From contig NZ_BEWA01000019.1 of the NCBI RefSeq assembly GCF_003112535.1, positions 124,001 through 188,000 of the forward strand: DNA of 64,000 bases, in the 5' to 3' direction. Each line of letters begins with the position of its first letter. Position 1 is the stretch's first letter. The translations under genes and the position numbers were made by a program. This DNA is from Streptomyces rishiriensis. GTDB taxonomy: Bacteria; Actinomycetota; Actinomycetes; Streptomycetales; Streptomycetaceae. Under the pieces are notes generated by a model, which was not told where the DNA came from, made no database searches, and saw only the letters and a program-made list of their open reading frames with translations. Shown here piece after piece: positions 60,551 through 64,000 of this stretch.

Positions 60551-61537
60551 GTGACGGAAACTCAGAAACCCCACAGCGAACAGGAATGGACGCGCCGCAA
60601 GGTCGTGGCCGTCGGCGCGGGCGGCATCGCGGCGGCCGGACTGGGCGGCACCGCCTACGCGGCGGGCGCCGCCGACCGCACCGGCGCGACCGCCGCCGGC
60701 GCGGAGGTCTGCTACCGCCTCACCTCGGAGACCGTCGAGGGCCCCTACTACATCGACGCGGACAAGCTCCGCCGGGACATCACCGAGGACCGGGAGGGCA
60801 TCCCGCTCCTCCTCGCCCTGAACGTGATCGACTCCGACACCTGCAGGCCGGTCAGGAACGCGGCCGTCGACATCTGGCACTGCGACGCGACGGGCGTCTA
60901 CTCCGGCTACGAGAAGCAGGGCAGCGGGGGCGGCGGCGGAGGCGGTCCCGCGCCCACCGGCGAACCCCCGACGGGTGAGCCCCCGACCGGGGCCCCCACC
61001 GGCGCGCCTCCGGGCGGCGGCCACCAGGAGCCCACCGACGACACCCGCTACCTGCGTGGCACCTGGCGGACGGACCGGCACGGCCAGGTCGCCTTCCGGA
61101 CGGTGTTCCCCGGCTGGTACCGGGGCCGGTGCGTCCACATCCACGTCAAGGTCCATGTGGACGGCGAGTGGACCGACGCCGGATACGAGGGCGGCCACAC
61201 CTGCCACACCGGTCAGTTCTTCTTCGACGAGGAGTCCGTCCTGGCCTCCGCTGCGGTGGAGCCGTACGCGAGCAACACCGCCGAGCGCACGACCCTCGCC
61301 GAGGACACGATCTACGACCAGAGCGGCGCCCAGGGCGGTCTGCTGCGCCTGCGCTACGACCGCCGCCACATCGACAGGGGCGTCCACGCGACGCTCACGG
61401 TCGGGGTCGACCCGGAGGCCACGGAGGACGGCCAGGGCCGTCCGCCGCAGCCCAGCGCCTCGGCGTCGGCGTCCGCGTCGGCGTCCGCGTCGCCCTCGCC
61501 CTCGGCCTCGCCTTCGCCGTCGGCCGCGGCGGGCTGA
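60551..61537 (+). CDS. secreted intradiol ring-cleavage dioxygenase-like protein (Tat signal)
   Basis: 328 aa. A twin-arginine signal WTRRKVVAVGAGGIAAAG covers residues ~13-35. The catalytic beta-sandwich has candidate Fe(III) ligands Tyr in GPYYID (~65), Tyr in VYSGY or GWYRGR, and His in VHIHVKVHV (~196). A Gly/Pro/Thr repeat insert (PTGEPPTGEPPTGAPTG) interrupts the domain near residues 125-155, and the C-terminus is Ser/Ala/Pro-rich (ASASASASASPSPS). Secreted relatives cleave catechols or lignin fragments. GTG at 60551; no ribosome site, but TAGCGT (60536-60541) suggests a leaderless message. Confidence is lower for the substrate. Confidence 0.85.
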   Translation: MTETQKPHSEQEWTRRKVVAVGAGGIAAAGLGGTAYAAGAADRTGATAAGAEVCYRLTSETVEGPYYIDADKLRRDITEDREGIPLLLALNVIDSDTCRPVRNAAVDIWHCDATGVYSGYEKQGSGGGGGGGPAPTGEPPTGEPPTGAPTGAPPGGGHQEPTDDTRYLRGTWRTDRHGQVAFRTVFPGWYRGRCVHIHVKVHVDGEWTDAGYEGGHTCHTGQFFFDEESVLASAAVEPYASNTAERTTLAEDTIYDQSGAQGGLLRLRYDRRHIDRGVHATLTVGVDPEATEDGQGRPPQPSASASASASASASPSPSASPSPSAAAG

Positions 61538-61719
61538 CCGAGCAGGCCCCGGCCCCGGCCGCCGCCGTCCACCTCGGCCGGCGGCGGCCGGGTCCCGGGG
61601 CGACCTCACCGCGCCCCCACAGGAATCCCGGGGTACGCCCACAGCGGTCTGCCGTCTCATGGAGGAGCGGGGCGGACGACGGCCGACAAGGGCCGGCGGG
61701 GCCAGGGAGGAAGCCGGCG

Positions 61720-62229
61720 ATGGGGTCCACGGGACTGATGATCACTCTTGCGGTGCTGCTGATCGCCGGCGCGGCGGCAGCGGCGGTGGCGCGGCGCCGC
61801 CCCCGGCGCGAGCGGACTCCGTCCGGTCTGGACGCGGAGGCGGAGGCCAACCACTGGCTGGTACGGCTGACCGGTGGCCTGGTCCCACCGGACGCACGGG
61901 CGTGGGCGGGCGCGGACGAGGCGGCGGGCCGGTCCCTGACGAACGCGGCGCAGTGCCATCGTGCGGCCCGGGCCCGGCTGGCCGCGGCGCGTACGGCGGC
62001 GGAGTACCAGGAGGCGACCCGGCTGGCCAAGGAGGGGCTGGATCATCTGAGTGCGGCGCGCACGGCCCTGGACCGGGCGAGGACGCCGCGGCCCGCTCAT
62101 CCGTCCGGTGACGCCCCTTCCTCCAGCAGCCGCTCCGCGATGTCCGTCGACCACGACTGGGCCCACGCCCGCAGGGCGGCGATGTCGGGCTCGGCGAGGC
62201 CGTACTGCGTGAACGCCGAGTCCGGGTAG
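61720..62229 (+). CDS. small single-helix membrane protein, hypothetical
   Basis: 169 aa. One N-terminal helix (LMITLAVLLIAGAAAAAVA) followed by Arg-rich RRRPRRER and a helical cytoplasmic domain (NAAQCHRAARARLAAARTAA, LAKEGLDHLSAARTALDRAR). Good ribosome site AGGGAGG before ATG 61720. Its last ~44 codons overlap the 3' end of the convergent nucleotidyltransferase-like gene by 133 bp; the tail there is Ser/Arg-rich and may not be constrained. No known family recognised. Confidence 0.65.
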   Translation: MGSTGLMITLAVLLIAGAAAAAVARRRPRRERTPSGLDAEAEANHWLVRLTGGLVPPDARAWAGADEAAGRSLTNAAQCHRAARARLAAARTAAEYQEATRLAKEGLDHLSAARTALDRARTPRPAHPSGDAPSSSSRSAMSVDHDWAHARRAAMSGSARPYCVNAESG

Positions 62230-62774
62230 TGGTCAGTGCCCTCCAGCCGCGCCTGCAGGGCGGGCAGGTCGAAGTCGTCGCGGGCGTGCCGGCGGCCCGC
62301 CTCCTCCAGGCCGGGGTAGGTGAAGAGGGCGTTCGCCGCCCGCGCGTCGATCAGGTCGACCGCCAGTCCGCGGTCGTACAGCGCCCGGATCTTCGTGCCC
62401 ACGGCGTCCTGGGGCGAGAGGGCCGGGCCGCAGGGGGTCGGGACGGGCGGGCTCCAGAAGGTCTCCTTGTGCAGCGCCAGGCGCAGGGCGACGCCGGTCT
62501 CGCGGTCCCGCACGGACAGGTGCGCGGACAGCGGGTCCAGATCCTGGAGCGTCGCCTCGTGGCGGCCCAGCAAGGTCAGCGCTGAGGCCAGCGTCTCCGC
62601 CAGCAGGAGCATCGGCTCCGCGCTCTGGGTCGCCAGGTCCACGTTGTCGTGGGGACGGCGCAGCAGCCCGTGCGCCTGCAGCGCGTAGCCGCCGGCCAGC
62701 ACCCAGGAGGCCGCGGGGGCGGGCATGCCGAAGATCTCGGCGAGGAGGCGGAGGTGGGGTCGAAGAAGGTCCAC
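62097..62774 (-). CDS. nucleotidyltransferase-like protein (AbiEii-like)
   Basis: ~225 aa. Features of the nucleotidyltransferase superfamily AbiEii/MNT-like proteins: WVLAGGYALQAHGLLRRPHDNVDLAT (~21-45, with GG and an N-V-D in place of the usual DxD), AVGTKIRALYDRGLAVDLIDARA (~125-147). The first acidic residue of the DxD pair is Asn here, so activity is doubtful. No AbiEi antitoxin partner adjoins it. GTG at 62774 is the best of several weak starts (another at 62816); none has a ribosome site. It overlaps the end of the convergent membrane gene. Confidence 0.68.
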   Translation of the reverse strand: MDLLRPHLRLLAEIFGMPAPAASWVLAGGYALQAHGLLRRPHDNVDLATQSAEPMLLLAETLASALTLLGRHEATLQDLDPLSAHLSVRDRETGVALRLALHKETFWSPPVPTPCGPALSPQDAVGTKIRALYDRGLAVDLIDARAANALFTYPGLEEAGRRHARDDFDLPALQARLEGTDHYPDSAFTQYGLAEPDIAALRAWAQSWSTDIAERLLEEGASPDG

Positions 62775-62937
62775 CGAGTAGTCGTAGCAGTTCCGGCCGG
62801 TACGCGGGGCCGGCACACGCGGCGCGGCCGGGGCGGCGGACGGGGCCGGAGAAAAAAAATTCCTGTCACCCGGCAACTCTTCACACGGCGGCGACCACTG
62901 ACAGGTCGTAAGCACGCTCCTCCCGTAAGGATCCCCC

Positions 62938-64000
62938 GTGGCAGCTCCCTCCCACCGCCGGTCCCTCCGCTCGCGCCGCGTCCTCGTGGTCACGGCCGCC
63001 GCCGTGGCCGCCGGCGTCGGCGCCGGCGTCGTCGTGATGAACGCGAACGCCGGGACCGTCGACCTGTACCACCAGACGCTCGCCGCGAAGGACGGCTGGG
63101 CCTCCTCCGGCACGGGCACGACCGGTGGCGCCAAGGCCGACGCCGCGCACACGTTCACCGTCTCCACGCGCGCCGAACTGGTGAAGGCCCTCGGGTCGGT
63201 CACCGACACCGCGCCCCGGATCATCAAGGTCAAGGGCACGATCGACGCCAACACGAACGACGCGGGCAAGAAGCTGAGCTGCGCGGACTACGCGGCGGGC
63301 ACCGGCTACGCGCTGTCGTCGTACCTCAAGGAGTACGACCCCGCCGTCCACGGCCGGTCGAAGCTGCCCTCCGGCGCCCAGGAGAAGGCCCGCGCCGCCG
63401 CCCAGACCAGGCAGGCGAAGAACATCGTCTTCAAGGTCCCGGCCAACACGAGCCTCGTCGGCGTCCCCGGCACGGCCGCCGGGATAACCGGCGGCATGCT
63501 GCAGATCCAGAACGTGGACAACGTCATCGTCCGCAACCTGAGCTTCGCCGCCACCGAGGACTGCTTCCCGCAGTGGGACCCGACCGACGGCGACGACGGC
63601 AACTGGAACTCCGCCTACGACTCCGTCACCCTGCGCGGCGCGACCCACGTGTGGGCCGACCACAACACGTTCACCGACGCGCCCCACCTCGACTCGGCCA
63701 ACCCCCGGTACTACGGCCGCGAGTACCAGATCCACGACGGCGCCCTCGACATCACCAAGAGCTCGGACCTGGTGACCGTCTCGCGCAACCGGTTCACCGA
63801 CCACGACAAGACGATGCTGATCGGCAGCAGCGACAGCGAGCCCGCCGGCAAGCTGCGCGTCTCCCTCCACCACAACGTGTGGAAGGGCATCGTCCAGCGC
63901 GCCCCGCTGACCCGCGTCGGCCAGGTGCACATCTACGACAACTACTACGACGTCACGACCCTCGACGGCTACGCGACGCAGTACAGCATCAACTCCCGCG
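62938..64000 (+). CDS. secreted pectate lyase, PL1 family (3' end beyond window)
   Basis: 354 residues visible. Signal peptide in the first ~36 residues (RRVLVVTAAAVAAGVGAGVV). PL1 parallel beta-helix signatures: NVDNVIVRNLSF, WNSAYDSVTLRGATHVWADH (calcium-binding acidic side), YQIHDGALDITKSSDLVTVS, and VSLHHNVWKGIVQRAPLTR with the catalytic Arg region. It cleaves polygalacturonate by beta-elimination outside the cell. GTG at 62938 with AAGGAT ~6 bases upstream. The gene runs past base 64000. An A8 tract (62853-62860) lies in its upstream region. Confidence 0.9.
   Translation, partial: MAAPSHRRSLRSRRVLVVTAAAVAAGVGAGVVVMNANAGTVDLYHQTLAAKDGWASSGTGTTGGAKADAAHTFTVSTRAELVKALGSVTDTAPRIIKVKGTIDANTNDAGKKLSCADYAAGTGYALSSYLKEYDPAVHGRSKLPSGAQEKARAAAQTRQAKNIVFKVPANTSLVGVPGTAAGITGGMLQIQNVDNVIVRNLSFAATEDCFPQWDPTDGDDGNWNSAYDSVTLRGATHVWADHNTFTDAPHLDSANPRYYGREYQIHDGALDITKSSDLVTVSRNRFTDHDKTMLIGSSDSEPAGKLRVSLHHNVWKGIVQRAPLTRVGQVHIYDNYYDVTTLDGYATQYSINSR

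Overview
The window is high-G+C actinobacterial DNA and fits Streptomyces. The evidence is dense GC3-biased genes, frequent GTG starts, a tRNA-Leu(CAG), a secreted DD-transpeptidase that matches the Streptomyces K15 enzyme motif for motif, and several copies of the Streptomyces-type ParB site GTTTCACGTGAAAC. Five parS sites (three of them within 61 bp) and the fha-pstP-rodA-pbpA-pknB signalling/cell-wall operon place the window in the origin-proximal core chromosome. Nothing looks like an island, prophage, insertion sequence or CRISPR array.

Layout. 1-6932 (minus): fhaA, fhaB, pstP, rodA, pbpA and the 5' part of pknB, an elongation/phospho-signalling operon. 7356-7442: tRNA-Leu. 7.7-10.6 kb (plus): DUF2252 protein, J-domain protein, rhodanese. 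10.7-15.8 kb (minus): an acyl-CoA dehydrogenase with a KstR-like operator, then paaABCDE (phenylacetyl-CoA epoxidase) with overlapping start and stop codons. 16.1-19.1 kb (plus): DUF5819 and HTTM membrane pair plus a SpoU methyltransferase. 19.2-23.2 kb: paaN (minus) divergent from paaH and a TetR gene (probable paaR). 23.3-27.6 kb: bkdR divergent from a bkdABC operon for branched-chain 2-oxoacid dehydrogenase E1alpha, E1beta and E2. 27.7-30.0 kb: MobA-like and MoeA genes ending in a triple parS array. 30-33 kb: two divergent RCK/TrkA genes and a quinone oxidoreductase. 33-38 kb: bacterial proteasome activator gene bpa and two divergent membrane Ser/Thr kinases. 38-45.8 kb: APH-like kinase, a second bkdABC operon, an MFS transporter and a GntR regulator. 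46-51 kb: K15-type DD-transpeptidase, mycothiol-dependent-isomerase-like protein, nitrilase, LOR-fold protein, M18 aminopeptidase. 51.5-58.4 kb: FadE5-like acyl-CoA dehydrogenase, SseB-like protein, pirin, a BRO-N protein and a multidomain SpoIIE phosphatase. 58.6-64 kb: aspS, a secreted intradiol dioxygenase, a small membrane protein, a nucleotidyltransferase-like protein, and the start of a pectate lyase.

The genes point to two themes. One is phospho-control of wall growth: pknB, pstP and fhaA/B act around rodA/pbpA, and there are two further kinases. The other is acyl-CoA catabolism: paa genes, two bkd complexes and acyl-CoA dehydrogenases. The most useful regulatory observation is a 14-bp palindrome of type ACCGNNCGNNCGGT in front of paaA, between paaN and paaH-paaR, and, with one base changed, in front of the bkdR-linked bkd operon. 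This suggests that a PaaR-type TetR repressor ties phenylacetate degradation to branched-chain keto-acid degradation. I found no clear-cut novel multi-gene system; the best leads are listed as findings.
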